Program-made: the position numbers and the translations under genes | Part shown: one piece after another, positions 1-9,360 of the stretch | Layout of the letters: each line of letters opens with the position of its first letter | Position numbering within the stretch: position 1 is the first letter of the stretch | Notes under the pieces: model-generated | The model's input: only the letters and a program-made list of their open reading frames with translations | What the model was told of the DNA's origin: nothing | Database searches by the model: none | Origin: Microbulbifer pacificus | GTDB lineage: Bacteria; Pseudomonadota; Gammaproteobacteria; Pseudomonadales; Cellvibrionaceae | Assembly: GCF_033723955.1 (NCBI RefSeq) | Contig: NZ_CP137555.1 | Coordinates: 1,384,501-1,448,500, forward strand | DNA length: 64,000 bases | Direction of reading: 5' to 3'

Positions 1-17
1 TACTGGCCTCCGCCAGT

Positions 18-758
18 GTGGATGAAAAAACGGAGCAACAGGTCAATGCGATTCTGAACAAATTGCAGCACCTTAAGCACGCCGATGACCTGCCCAACTT
101 CCCCCATGGCATGAAGATGCGCCGCTCTTGGCTGGCGTCACGTGTACTCGCGCCGCTGTTCGCCATTCCCCGTCATTTCGTGCGCGAGCGGGTGCAAAAG
201 CTCATCCTCAAGCTCGAAGGAGGCTCCACATTCAGCCTCACCATGCGCGAACTCTATCGCAAGCACTTCAATATCGAGGTGGGCGATTTCACCAGCGTTA
301 CCTTTGACAAGTTAAAACTGCGGGCCAACACCCGCGTTGGCAAGTACTGCACAATTTATCGCACGGTGCGCTTTCAGACTGCGGATCACCCGCGCAATAC
401 CTTGTCGACGCACGGCATCTTTTACTATGCGGGCATGGGCTTTAGCGCCGGGTATGCCCTGGACCGGGTGCGCATCGAGGTGGGCAACGACGTATGGATC
501 GGCGATGGAGCCAAAATCCTCTACCCAACGAGCAAAATCGGCGACGGTGCCGTGATCGCTGCCGGTGCTATCGTCATTGAAGATGTCCCCCCCTACGCCG
601 TGGTTGCGGGATATCCCGCGCGGGTGGTGCGCTACCGCTTCTCCCAGGAAACCATCGCCAAACTACTCGATCTCCAGTGGTGGAAAATGTCACCCAATGA
701 ACTGCACCGCGGCAGGCGCGAGTTCCTGAAACCAGTGGAAGGTGAGCGAATTCGCTGA
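18..758 (+). CDS. Hexapeptide-repeat (LbH) acyltransferase of the EPS locus, possibly 5'-truncated
   Basis: The C-terminal half (about residues 85-210) has the isoleucine-rich hexapeptide pattern of left-handed beta-helix acyltransferases, with segments such as VGNDVWIGDGAKI and IGDGAVIAAGAIV followed by the usual closing AGYPARVVR. These enzymes, such as WcaF and CAT-like acetyltransferases, move an acetyl or acyl group from acyl-CoA to a sugar hydroxyl or amine in the cytoplasm. The substrate here is probably an EPS sugar, by context. The listed start is a GTG at base 18, but the frame stays open to the window edge, so the true start may lie outside. Family assignment is firm; substrate is unknown. 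Confidence 0.8.
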   Translation: MDEKTEQQVNAILNKLQHLKHADDLPNFPHGMKMRRSWLASRVLAPLFAIPRHFVRERVQKLILKLEGGSTFSLTMRELYRKHFNIEVGDFTSVTFDKLKLRANTRVGKYCTIYRTVRFQTADHPRNTLSTHGIFYYAGMGFSAGYALDRVRIEVGNDVWIGDGAKILYPTSKIGDGAVIAAGAIVIEDVPPYAVVAGYPARVVRYRFSQETIAKLLDLQWWKMSPNELHRGRREFLKPVEGERIR

Positions 759-808
759 ATCCCGGACATCTAGAATAAAAACCGTAAAAAATTAACAAGG
801 ATCTGTAA

Positions 809-2083
809 ATGAACTCGGAATTGGATACCGGAATGGAATCGGATGTCAGTACCGAACTGGAACCATCCAGCAGCACTGCGGCCATTAGCAAAGAACACCG
901 CAGATCCACTGCTGCGACCACGACCCCGCGGATCGCGGTCACCCCGGAAGGAGCGCGCGACCTGATGCAACTATGGGAGCAGAGTGAGGACAGGCGCACC
1001 CATGCGCCCCGGCCAGCCAATGCATCCCACGACTTTTTCCTGCCATATATCGCGGCCAACGACTGCTACCTGTCGCCACACGTTGCACTGTGGGAGTCCG
1101 CCGGGGAACCCACCGGTATCCTTATCGCGCGCATGGCGATCGCGCGCCCCAAGCGCACAATAGGTCCGCTGTCGGTGCCAATGCCGCAACTGAAAACACT
1201 GGAAGTCATCCACGGCGGACTTGAAGCCAATGACGAGATGACCGCATTGTTACAGCTCGACTATATTCGCGACTTCCTCGCCAGTGGCGATGTCGATGCC
1301 GTATCCATCCACCACCTACCATGTGAAAGTGAAACCGGAAAACTGATTTCCGCTACATTTTCCGGACCTGGTGGTTGCACCCCAGTCATTACCGACCACT
1401 GGTTTACCGAGCTTACCGACGCCAGTGGCAAACCCGTAGTAACGAATACCGCCAAGAATCTGCGCAATTTTCGTCGTCAGGATCGAAAATTCGAGGCAGT
1501 GTTTGAGGGAAAACTCCAAATCCGCGAAATGAACACAGAAAAAGATGTCATTCCGTTCATTGTCGCCGCCACAGCGATCAGCCAGCATACTTACCAGGGT
1601 AGTTTGGGGATAGGCGTACGCAACGATAAACGCTGGCACACAAACCTCAACATCCTCGCCGCAAACGGCCAGTTGCGCGGTTACCTGCTGCAAGCCGACG
1701 ATGTCATCGTCGCTTACGCTGTTGGGGGCACGTGCCGCAACACCTTTAATTACCTCGCCACTTCTTTTTTGCCAGAGTACCGCGAACTCGCACCAGGTGC
1801 TTATCTGATGCGACGAATCATGGAGAGAATGCCGGATGAAGGAGTTTGCTGGTTCGACTTCGGCTTTGGTAATGCCACCTACAAGGAGCGAACCGGCAGC
1901 CTGTGCAGGAAAGAGGCTACGTACTACCTCTATGGAAAATCGCGCGCCGCATGGATCGCGCGACGCCTGGACGGAGTGGTGCAAGGGGCAAATCGTGGGT
2001 TGCGCAAAATCCTGACCAGTACCAATATGCTGGATAGAGCCCGGAGACTATGGCGGCGCGCACTCGAGCGGGTCAAACAATAA
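809..2083 (+). CDS. GNAT/FemAB-like acyltransferase (BioF2/CelD-type acetyltransferase domain)
   Basis: This 424-residue protein starts with a Ser/Thr/Glu-rich, probably disordered stretch (residues 1-45). A double-GNAT region follows. The second half carries the pattern typical of BioF2-like/FemAB-related acetyltransferases: a basic KNLRNFRRQDRKF segment near residue 215, an aminoacyl/acyl-CoA binding core, and the closing DFGFGNATYKERTG motif near residue 350. Such genes are common in EPS loci and are thought to acylate sugars or a lipid-linked intermediate; none of this is proven here. It sits 50 bp after the hexapeptide acyltransferase on the same strand, so the two may be cotranscribed. 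Start ATG lies after AACAAGGATC. Confidence 0.72.
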   Translation: MNSELDTGMESDVSTELEPSSSTAAISKEHRRSTAATTTPRIAVTPEGARDLMQLWEQSEDRRTHAPRPANASHDFFLPYIAANDCYLSPHVALWESAGEPTGILIARMAIARPKRTIGPLSVPMPQLKTLEVIHGGLEANDEMTALLQLDYIRDFLASGDVDAVSIHHLPCESETGKLISATFSGPGGCTPVITDHWFTELTDASGKPVVTNTAKNLRNFRRQDRKFEAVFEGKLQIREMNTEKDVIPFIVAATAISQHTYQGSLGIGVRNDKRWHTNLNILAANGQLRGYLLQADDVIVAYAVGGTCRNTFNYLATSFLPEYRELAPGAYLMRRIMERMPDEGVCWFDFGFGNATYKERTGSLCRKEATYYLYGKSRAAWIARRLDGVVQGANRGLRKILTSTNMLDRARRLWRRALERVKQ

Positions 2084-2107
2084 CTGAATATCAATAGCAA
2101 AGCGCTT

Positions 2108-2953
2108 TCACGACGCCTGGCGACTGGACTCGTCCCTGTGCCAGCGATAGCTGGAAACCCGGCGCTGGAAGCGCAGTGCATTGAAGTAAGCAAACGCGTT
2201 TATCGCGTAATACACCAGCAACTCGCTCAGTGAGAGTTTGCGGGTAAATGCCGAAGTTCCACGCTCTTTCGGAGTGTGACATTCGCGCTGGCGAGATAAC
2301 TGCAGCTTGCCTAACTTGCTGCGGGTTTTTATTTTCAGTAAATCCCAAATATTTCCCGGTGTACTGACGCGACTGCGCGCCTGTTCGCACACCGCAATAT
2401 TCCGATAAGAGAACAACGCACGAATATAACCGTCGTCGGAAATAATATCTGGAAACTTTGTAAACGTTTCGCGCGCGGCGCGGTTAAGCCCATAGACCCC
2501 GGAACCGTAGCCAAATTCGGTGTAAAAACGGGTTTTCTTCCACGCCTGATAATAGGTCCTAACCAGGAAATCACTCTGCGCGGCATCCAAAGTGCCGCGC
2601 GGAGCCACCACCAAAGGTTCTTTTGTCCCCTTGCAGCGTTCAATCAAAAGTTGTAATGAAGATTCACTGATAAGGACGTCGGCATCTACATAAATCCTCG
2701 GGAAGCCAAGCCCCAGAGCCTCGGCTTCATTGAGTGCATTTGTCTTTCCGGCACGCACAATATCCAGACATCGCACCTGAGGAAATTCGTCCCGAACCAC
2801 CGCCGCGGTATGGTCTGTACATCCGTTGCAGACAACGGATACCGTATAGTTTCCAAGAACTACACCAGGATATATCGCCTGCAGTAACTTGCGGATAGTC
2901 TTTGCTTCATTGTGCGCGGGGATGATCACCGCCGGTAGTGCTTCCTCTCGCAT
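2108..2953 (-). CDS. Family 2 glycosyltransferase (GT-A fold)
   Basis: The 281-residue protein opens with VIIPAHNEAKTIRKLL, the usual nucleotide-sugar-binding start of GT2 enzymes. It has a VDADV metal-binding DXD-like motif near residue 91. There is no membrane anchor at the N terminus and no clear C-terminal transmembrane pair, so it is probably a cytoplasmic, membrane-associated enzyme that adds one sugar of the EPS repeat unit to the lipid carrier. It begins 1 nt after the stop of the upstream GT2 gene (TGA at 2955-2957), so the two are surely cotranscribed and probably translationally coupled. Donor and acceptor are unknown. Confidence 0.85.
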   Translation of the reverse strand: MREEALPAVIIPAHNEAKTIRKLLQAIYPGVVLGNYTVSVVCNGCTDHTAAVVRDEFPQVRCLDIVRAGKTNALNEAEALGLGFPRIYVDADVLISESSLQLLIERCKGTKEPLVVAPRGTLDAAQSDFLVRTYYQAWKKTRFYTEFGYGSGVYGLNRAARETFTKFPDIISDDGYIRALFSYRNIAVCEQARSRVSTPGNIWDLLKIKTRSKLGKLQLSRQRECHTPKERGTSAFTRKLSLSELLVYYAINAFAYFNALRFQRRVSSYRWHRDESSRQAS

Positions 2954-2954
2954 A

Positions 2955-3893
2955 TCAGTTCGTCCACTGCCGCTGACTGATCAGAAATTCCCCCCACAAC
3001 TCCCTCTGTGTTTCATACTGTTTGCCGGCCAGAGCAAGCGTAGAGAATGCCAGAAAGCGCAACCAGCTTCCCAGTGCGATCAACGCCCGGGCCACCACAA
3101 CCTGCTGTTCGGCGCCGTGTTTGCGGAAATAGCGCAACTTGGAGCGATAGAGATGGTTCAGCTTGTTGATACCCGACAGGGTCTGGCTGCCGGCATGCAT
3201 AATCAGTGCGCGCTCCGTCACCCTCGGTCGCGCCCCCAACAAACGCCCGCGACGACATAGATCGATTTCCTCGGAATACAGAAAGAAGTCTTCATCAAAA
3301 CCGTCGAGCTGATGAAATAGGGTCTGGTCGATCAACAGGAAGCATCCCGACACCGCGTCCACATCACCAGATTTACTCAGTGATCCCGGGGAATAACCAC
3401 CACTGGTGCGTCCTAGCAGTTTTCTGAGCAAAATATCGCCACCCAAACTCCAGCACAGCAGATCCACCAGTGATGGCTCACGCCAGGCTGACTTTCCGTC
3501 AAACTCACCGAGCGCGTTACAGGTAGCGCCGCCCCAGATGCCACAGTGTGGATTTTCTCTGGAAAATTCCAAAAGGTTACTCAGGCTATCGTGCTGCAAT
3601 CGCACATCCGGGTTGAGGAAGAGAATCGGCGCGGAATTGGCGATCGCCTTCACTCCCAGGTTACATCCGGCGGCAAATCCGAGATTTTTCTCAGATTCGA
3701 TCAGGTTAATCTTCGGCAATGACAGCCCTCGCAACTGTGCACGCGAGTCGTCTTGTGAGGCGTTATCCACAACAAAGAACTCAATCGTATCGAGGGCAAG
3801 ATCGCCGTCGACAATATCGTCTAGTAACCGAAGTATCTCCCCACCGCAGTTGTAGCAAACAATCACAATGTTGAGCTGGGTTGAATTCGACAT
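2955..3893 (-). CDS. Family 2 glycosyltransferase, rhamnosyltransferase-like
   Basis: This 312-residue GT2 protein starts with LNIVIVCYNCGGEILRLL and carries the LFLNPDVRL signature around residue 92, plus an SEEIDLCRRGRLLGARP segment near residue 207. Both are typical of the WbbL/RfbN-like rhamnosyltransferase subgroup (established for that family; specificity here is inference). The C-terminal part is rich in aromatic and basic residues, as in membrane-associated members. It lies between the Wzy-type polymerase gene and another GT2 gene in a tight minus-strand operon. An AGGG ribosome-binding site precedes the ATG. Confidence 0.83.
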   Translation of the reverse strand: MSNSTQLNIVIVCYNCGGEILRLLDDIVDGDLALDTIEFFVVDNASQDDSRAQLRGLSLPKINLIESEKNLGFAAGCNLGVKAIANSAPILFLNPDVRLQHDSLSNLLEFSRENPHCGIWGGATCNALGEFDGKSAWREPSLVDLLCWSLGGDILLRKLLGRTSGGYSPGSLSKSGDVDAVSGCFLLIDQTLFHQLDGFDEDFFLYSEEIDLCRRGRLLGARPRVTERALIMHAGSQTLSGINKLNHLYRSKLRYFRKHGAEQQVVVARALIALGSWLRFLAFSTLALAGKQYETQRELWGEFLISQRQWTN

Positions 3894-3923
3894 ACGTAAA
3901 CCCTGGATTTTTGAAAATAAACT

Positions 3924-5273
3924 TCAAGCGCCGACCGTAGCTACTGGTGCCCGCCGTCCAGCTCGCACCAAGGCGCGAGCGGGTTGGCGATATTCGGTTA
4001 CCGCGGCGACGGCGCCGACGAATATGTAAAACACGCTAACCATCTGTCCAAAGTAAGACACCGCGAGGAAGCTCGTGCAGTGCACAAACAGCGCAACCGC
4101 CATTCCCCACAACAAGCGGCTCTCGGCCACGGAACGGGTCAGCCGCTGTGCTCGCCCGAGACGAATGAACAAAACCAACAGAAAGGTAACGAACAGCAAC
4201 AATTGCACGATGCCGCCAGCCACGCCCTCGCGAACGTACTGGTTGGTGATATCCTGCATACCCCAGCCCCAGTGTGCCGTGGCGGAAGTTCCGAGCGCCC
4301 ACCATTCTCCAAAGTGATTTATCGCCTGCTGGATCAGGTTGTAGCGGTGCCAACCGGTAGAGCCTCCGGTGATATCGATGCGAGCGAGCAGATGCCATAC
4401 CGGCATATTCATCGCCAGATGCAGAGCAAACAGCAGCGCCACCAGGGCTAACGCCGCGGACCGCATGTAGTGACGCCACCTATAGCACGCAAGGCCAACA
4501 AAGCCGCACATCAATGCCACCACTGGAGTACTGGAGGCGGATGCGATAACGATCAGTGGCATGGCAACAATGCCCGCGGCGACTAACACTCGTGCACCGG
4601 TCCTGGCCTGCCACAGTGCAATCAAACACGGCAGAATCGTTGCCCAGCAGATTCCTGCCAGGATCGGGTGCGCAAACGGGCCCTGGGCGCGCAACCGGCC
4701 ATTACGTGCAATCGTCTGCTCCGGGACGCTGCCAAATACCGAGAAAATATTGTGTCCGCTAAACTGTTCCAACATGAAAAATACGAGCATCGGCAGCGAC
4801 AGGAACGCAAAACAAAGCAGTAGTCGGCGAAAGTCCGCCAATGAACGTAAATAGACCCGCCCCAGGAGATAAGCTCCAAACGTATTGATGGAACCGCCGG
4901 CGCTGTTAGTGAAGCCATCTAGTCCGTCCCGGACAGCACCCGATACCAGCACGTTCCACAATACCGCAGTAAGGATCAGCGTATCCGGCAATCCCCAACG
5001 TATTGTGCGCAGCTGTCCGCGCAGCGCCGCCACCGCGAGAGTCGCGAGAATCATGATACGCACAAAGGTAAAATCCAGCCCCAGGATCACTATGCGCTGC
5101 GCCCCCGGCAACGCGAGTGCAATGACGACGAGGGGGAAAAGTTGGAAGCGTCTAGGCAAAATCAGCAGCGTGCCAAGCGCCATCAAAAGCGCCGCAATAC
5201 CCACCGGATGCGCCACGGTTTGGTCCGCCCATAGGCCGCCGCCAAAAAAGACCGGCATGACGCGTTCATACAT
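3924..5273 (-). CDS. O-antigen ligase/polymerase family membrane protein (Wzy-like)
   Basis: The 449-residue protein is almost entirely hydrophobic, with about 10-12 predicted membrane spans. It has a large periplasmic loop around residues 310-345 that contains the GTSATAHWGWGMQDITNQY segment, where Wzy/WaaL proteins keep their Wzy_C motif. Such proteins join lipid-linked repeat units on the periplasmic side of the inner membrane, and in an EPS locus with a flippase and a Wzc the polymerase role fits best. A GGGAG ribosome-binding site precedes the ATG. It is followed at 31 bp by two GT2 genes. An O-antigen ligase role is the main alternative. Confidence 0.78.
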   Translation of the reverse strand: MYERVMPVFFGGGLWADQTVAHPVGIAALLMALGTLLILPRRFQLFPLVVIALALPGAQRIVILGLDFTFVRIMILATLAVAALRGQLRTIRWGLPDTLILTAVLWNVLVSGAVRDGLDGFTNSAGGSINTFGAYLLGRVYLRSLADFRRLLLCFAFLSLPMLVFFMLEQFSGHNIFSVFGSVPEQTIARNGRLRAQGPFAHPILAGICWATILPCLIALWQARTGARVLVAAGIVAMPLIVIASASSTPVVALMCGFVGLACYRWRHYMRSAALALVALLFALHLAMNMPVWHLLARIDITGGSTGWHRYNLIQQAINHFGEWWALGTSATAHWGWGMQDITNQYVREGVAGGIVQLLLFVTFLLVLFIRLGRAQRLTRSVAESRLLWGMAVALFVHCTSFLAVSYFGQMVSVFYIFVGAVAAVTEYRQPARALVRAGRRAPVATVGA

Positions 5274-5507
5274 CTGAAATCACTCCCGAAAAAATCTGAA
5301 GCTTGGCACCACGATTCCCCAATGCGGACTACGTGGCGAGGCATATCTGTTTCTAAGCCCGGCCAGAAAAACTCAGCGCGATAATTCGAAACGCTGATGA
5401 AGGGCAAGAGATTCAACAATTTTTTAAATTATCAAATTCCGTGATTCCTATCGGCCCGATTTAGACATCTATCTCGCAACTAACAACCAGCGAACGAAGC
5501 TATCGAA
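5274..5507. other. Intergenic spacer between the pyruvyl transferase and Wzy-like genes
   Basis: This 234-bp gap lies between two minus-strand genes. It is AT-richer than its surroundings, with the run TTTTTTAAATTATCAAATT near 5420-5440, and could contain the promoter of the Wzy-GT2-GT2 operon. I found no convincing -35/-10 pair, hairpin terminator or small gene in it. Confidence 0.4.
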
Positions 5508-6773
5508 TCATGTGTTGAGACACATCTTGGCAATTTCATCCATCTGGGAGTTCGCCCTGGCGATGACAGCGGGCAATTTCTGTTGCAGCGGATACCGCAA
5601 ATCTGAGCGTTCAAGAAATGACTGATAGACACAATCCACCAGATCCGCGGTGTCCATTTGGCGCGGATCAAACACCTGTGCCTGTTGTCCACAACTTGCA
5701 AACACCCCTAGGGTCTTGTCACTGTAGGCTATCGATGCACACGGCACACCCGATGAGAGCGCGGCAATCGTTGAGTGCATACGCGTACCGCAGAACCACT
5801 GCAACTGTCCGATAATCCATTTGATTTCCATTTCGTTGTATTCGCCCGCAAGCACACGCACACGACTACCAGCGTGCGGACCGAGCCGTTCAAGCAGCTG
5901 ACGACAAGCGCGCAAGTCGGACTCACATTTTGTTGGCGGAGCTTTTACATGGGGAACCAGTAAAATATTTACATCAGAAGTTGCCAGCAAACGCTCTATC
6001 AATTGCAAAACGGATTTTGCATAGTCTGCAGAAATGCCATATTGGCGTGCGGCATCTTGTCCGCCATTGTAAATAAGGCCACTTACATTCAGGCCCACGA
6101 CTTCACCACAGGTACCTTCCAGCCAGCTTTGCAGGGGACTTTCAATATATTCCGGGCGGGTCTTCGGCAGCAGAAAGGCGACGTCAACGCCGCAGCGATG
6201 GCGGGCAGCGTCAAAGTCAGAGCCGAGAAGATCCACCAGAATTTCGAAACTGCGTGAATCGCGTGCCCATGCTGAATCGCACCCCCGCACGATATCCGCC
6301 GCACGCGCACGATTTTTTTTCTCGCGAAAGGGACCGTATGTCTGCGGCAGCAAAATCAGAGGACGATTTTCACGCATGACAATCTGCTTTGGCCTGCTGA
6401 TCAATTCAAAGCGCCGGGAACCATACAGGTCCGTAAAACTGTCGCCACCACTGATATCGAGTACAGCGCGCGATTGTGCAATCGTGCGCACGCCGTTATT
6501 CAAAAGCTGTGGAAAAACCTGGCTTAGCCGCATGTGTGCAAGGCTTTCACGGCGGTAAACGCGCCGACTGTTACTCAAGCCGCAAAGTCGAACGAACCAC
6601 TCGTCATCACCGATCCGCAATTTACTGCGACGCAGCCCACGGCCGTTGTCAAAGATGCACAAATCTGCATTCGGGATCCGCTCCCGAAGCGCAAAAGCGA
6701 CCGAATGCGAAAGCGCGCTGACGCCCAGATTTCCTGTATCGGGAGCCGCACCTAGCAGAGAAATGGACGTCAC
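5508..6773 (-). CDS. Polysaccharide pyruvyl transferase family protein
   Basis: The 421-residue protein has the marks of the PF04230 family: an N-terminal GNLGVSALSHS glycine-rich segment (about residues 14-24), a central LDISGGDSFTDLYG motif near residue 106, and the C-terminal FCGTRMHSTIAALSSGVPCASIAYSDK region (about 330-357), which resembles GT-B nucleotide-binding ends. Family members such as CsaB, WcaK and EpsO transfer pyruvate from phosphoenolpyruvate to sugars as ketals. Here it would add negative charge to the EPS repeat unit. The start is GTG preceded by AGGAGA at good spacing. It is divergent from the flippase gene. Confidence 0.82.
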   Translation of the reverse strand: MTSISLLGAAPDTGNLGVSALSHSVAFALRERIPNADLCIFDNGRGLRRSKLRIGDDEWFVRLCGLSNSRRVYRRESLAHMRLSQVFPQLLNNGVRTIAQSRAVLDISGGDSFTDLYGSRRFELISRPKQIVMRENRPLILLPQTYGPFREKKNRARAADIVRGCDSAWARDSRSFEILVDLLGSDFDAARHRCGVDVAFLLPKTRPEYIESPLQSWLEGTCGEVVGLNVSGLIYNGGQDAARQYGISADYAKSVLQLIERLLATSDVNILLVPHVKAPPTKCESDLRACRQLLERLGPHAGSRVRVLAGEYNEMEIKWIIGQLQWFCGTRMHSTIAALSSGVPCASIAYSDKTLGVFASCGQQAQVFDPRQMDTADLVDCVYQSFLERSDLRYPLQQKLPAVIARANSQMDEIAKMCLNT

Positions 6774-7127
6774 TATTCTTTCTCCTCGATTTATACGTAC
6801 ATTTTATTCATGCGAGGTAGCCGATGAATTTTGCAGTGGCACAGGATCTGGATCCTCATGCACGCTGCAACGCCGTGGCTTCTACTGAAGGGAAAGGTAG
6901 TATATGGGTGCTGAACCTGTTCCTATTTCACAGGAAATGGCGCTTATTTTTTCATAAACACTAATAAGCTTTTATGCGCGAACGGAACAATTTGTAACCC
7001 GCTCCTAGCGGAACTTACTACACTGTGATGGCTTGTCGTTGAGCGCGTCACGGCGCCCTGCCGAAGCGAACGCATCATAATTAAGCGGCGCACTCAGCAC
7101 TCGCAGTGCGATGAACAGGGGGTTGGC
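6774..7127. other. Divergent intergenic region between pyruvyl transferase and flippase genes
   Basis: This 354-bp stretch separates divergently read genes, so it should hold promoters for both. It is AT-rich between about 6930 and 7010. I saw no JUMPstart/ops (GGCGGTAG) element and no hairpin terminator. The flippase ribosome-binding site AGGGGG sits at 7117-7122. No small gene is supported. Confidence 0.4.
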
Positions 7128-8612
7128 TTGTCTGTCCGAAATAAAATCGTAAAAGGCGCTTCCGTACTCGCTGCGAGCCAGGTACTTGTAGCCCTGTGTT
7201 CATTGCTGCGAAACATCATCATTGCCCGCCATATAGGTAGCGAAGAAACTGGTATTGGCACCACGTTTGCTCTGACGATTACGCTGGTGGAAATGACCAG
7301 TAACCTGGCGCTCGATCGTGTTCTGGTACAGGACGATGAAGGTGGCAGTGATGCCATGCTCGCATCGGCCCACCTGATGCAATTCTTCAAGGGAGTCATC
7401 CTGGCACTCATACTGCTGCTGACAGCCGCGCCGGTAGCAAACCTCTTCGACCTACCGCATCTGGTCCACGGTTTTCAGTTGATGGCACTGGTTCCCCTGT
7501 TGCACGGTTTGATGCATTTTGATCTGGTGGTGCGCCAGCGACAGCTGGATTTTTTGCCAACCGCATTGTTTGACATCTTGCCGGAATTGCTGACGCTGCT
7601 GGCGGCATTCCTGGCCTCACTGCTGTTCGACGACTACCGGCTGATGCTGACGGTTATTATTCTGCAGACGATACTAGCTGTGTCGGCATCACACATTTTG
7701 GCGCGCCGACCCTACCGCTGGACGGTCAACAAGGATCTGGCACGACGCAAACTGCATTTTGGTTGGCCATTGCTCATCAACGGATTTCTGATGTTTGGTA
7801 TTTTTCAGGGAGACAGGGTGATCATCGCCTCGCTCTTTGATAAGCACACCCTCGGCTGGTACAGCGTGGCTTTCTCCCTTTGCATGCTGCCGACGATGAT
7901 TTTTGCGAAACTCAGCGCGATATTGCTGATGCCAATACTGTCGCGCAATCGGGAAAATTTCGAGCTATTCGGGCGCTGTTCGTCTATGGCGCTCACTGCC
8001 TGCGCCTCCTTTGGGCTACTGATGGTTTGCGGTTTCACGCTGGCGGGGCCAGCGCTGCTCCAGTTAAGCTATGGTAGTGAATTTATGCAGGCAACCAGCG
8101 TGATCGGCCTACTGAGTGTCATGCAGGCATTGCGCGTTTTACGTATCGCCCCCTCGATCATTGCCAATAGCCAGGGACATACGGAAAACGCGATGATCGC
8201 GAATATCTTTCGCAGTTTTTCCCTGCCGCTCGCGGTGTATTTTGCGACAGCCGGTTATTCCGTTCAGGTTATCGCGGCCTGTGGGATAGCCGGTGAGCTA
8301 GTCGCGCTCGCGGTATCGGTAATTATCACCCCACTCGCCCACGGTAAACGCGCGTTTGTTGGCCGCCTGCTATTGCTGTTCGGCACTGCTGCGGGCGCCG
8401 CCATAGCAGTCACCTTGCTCGCTGGTGACGCACAGCAACCGACCACTACTGTCGGTGTACTACTACAACTATTGTACGGTGCAGGCGGCGCACTGATCCT
8501 CGCAGGCCTGCTCGCCCTGACAGATGCCCAACTGCGCGAAGAATGCCGGAATCTATTGCGCCGGTTTAACGCCGCCGAGCGCAACCAGTCACTGGCAGGC
8601 AATGATACATAA
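7128..8612 (+). CDS. Oligosaccharide flippase, Wzx/MOP superfamily
   Basis: The 494-residue protein has about 12-14 hydrophobic spans, and its start (RNKIVKGASVLAASQVLVALCSLLRNIIIARHIG) is typical of the polysaccharide transporter branch of the MOP/MATE superfamily. Wzx proteins move undecaprenyl-linked repeat units across the inner membrane for Wzy to polymerise, which fits the neighbouring genes. The start is TTG at 7128: it lies about 6 nt after AGGGGG and no in-frame ATG is near. The ATG at 7111 is in another frame. It is the first plus-strand gene after the divergent region. Confidence 0.83.
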   Translation: MSVRNKIVKGASVLAASQVLVALCSLLRNIIIARHIGSEETGIGTTFALTITLVEMTSNLALDRVLVQDDEGGSDAMLASAHLMQFFKGVILALILLLTAAPVANLFDLPHLVHGFQLMALVPLLHGLMHFDLVVRQRQLDFLPTALFDILPELLTLLAAFLASLLFDDYRLMLTVIILQTILAVSASHILARRPYRWTVNKDLARRKLHFGWPLLINGFLMFGIFQGDRVIIASLFDKHTLGWYSVAFSLCMLPTMIFAKLSAILLMPILSRNRENFELFGRCSSMALTACASFGLLMVCGFTLAGPALLQLSYGSEFMQATSVIGLLSVMQALRVLRIAPSIIANSQGHTENAMIANIFRSFSLPLAVYFATAGYSVQVIAACGIAGELVALAVSVIITPLAHGKRAFVGRLLLLFGTAAGAAIAVTLLAGDAQQPTTTVGVLLQLLYGAGGALILAGLLALTDAQLREECRNLLRRFNAAERNQSLAGNDT

Positions 8613-8726
8613 AGATATCCACACGCAGGTTTTCCACCCAAATCGCTACTTACACAGCGCCCAGGAACCCAGGTATTGGCGGTGCAGTAGAGTTGGCAAG
8701 AGCTTGAACACATTCAGGAGGAATGT

Positions 8727-9194
8727 ATGAGGAGCTTGGTTTTGGTTTTCGCCTTTTTTATCAGCCTGAGCGCGTCGGCTTTCAATGACAAACCCTACAA
8801 CCAGAACTACGACCCCAAAAGAGACCCGTTTGACGATTTCAGAATGGCACAACAAGACGCGCAAGAAGATGGGAAATTAATACTAATCATACTTGGAGGA
8901 AACTGGTGCGGCTGGTGCCATCGATTAAGCGCATTCATCAAGAAGAACGAATCGTTAAAAATGGATTTAGAGGAAACCTTTGTTGTCATGAAAATAAATG
9001 TCAGCGGGGAAAACAACAATGCGGATTTCCTGAGCCACCTTCCCGAACCAAAGGGTTATCCGTATTTTGTTATCGTCAATAATGAAGGCAAGGTTATTGG
9101 CGCGCAAAATACCAGTGGCATTGAGGAGGGAAAATCCTACTCTGTCGCAAAATTTTCTGGTTTTATCGATAAATGGAAAGGTGCCAAAAGGTAG
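8727..9194 (+). CDS. Secreted thioredoxin-fold protein with WCGWC active site
   Basis: The 155-residue protein has a signal peptide (residues 1-18, cleavage after SASA). A thioredoxin-like domain follows with the redox motif NWCGWC (Cys61, Cys64). The FVVMKINVSGENN strand and a cis-proline-like KGYPYFVIV segment come next, all in the order seen in periplasmic thioredoxins. It has no membrane anchor. A strong AGGAGG ribosome-binding site precedes the ATG. Codon use and AT content are unlike the flanking genes (runs of AAT, AAA, TTA), hinting at a separate origin. Its target is unknown; reduction or isomerisation of disulfides in EPS-export or cell-surface proteins is only a guess. Confidence 0.8.
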   Translation: MRSLVLVFAFFISLSASAFNDKPYNQNYDPKRDPFDDFRMAQQDAQEDGKLILIILGGNWCGWCHRLSAFIKKNESLKMDLEETFVVMKINVSGENNNADFLSHLPEPKGYPYFVIVNNEGKVIGAQNTSGIEEGKSYSVAKFSGFIDKWKGAKR

Positions 9195-9360
9195 CAGGTA
9201 ACACGAAAATTTTTCGTTCTCCCTGACCAAAAAATATACACTTGTCGGTGTACTGCAACTCCTGAGACAACAATGTCGGCCCCTCTCAATTCATTCGTTT
9301 TCATGTGGTCTGGATTACGCCATACGCCCATGACTCCGTGCTGTTGCTCGGGGTGATTTC

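Noticed and set aside
6774..7127. JUMPstart/ops element for RfaH control of the EPS genes
   Set aside because: No GGCGGTAG core was found in this or other EPS spacers.
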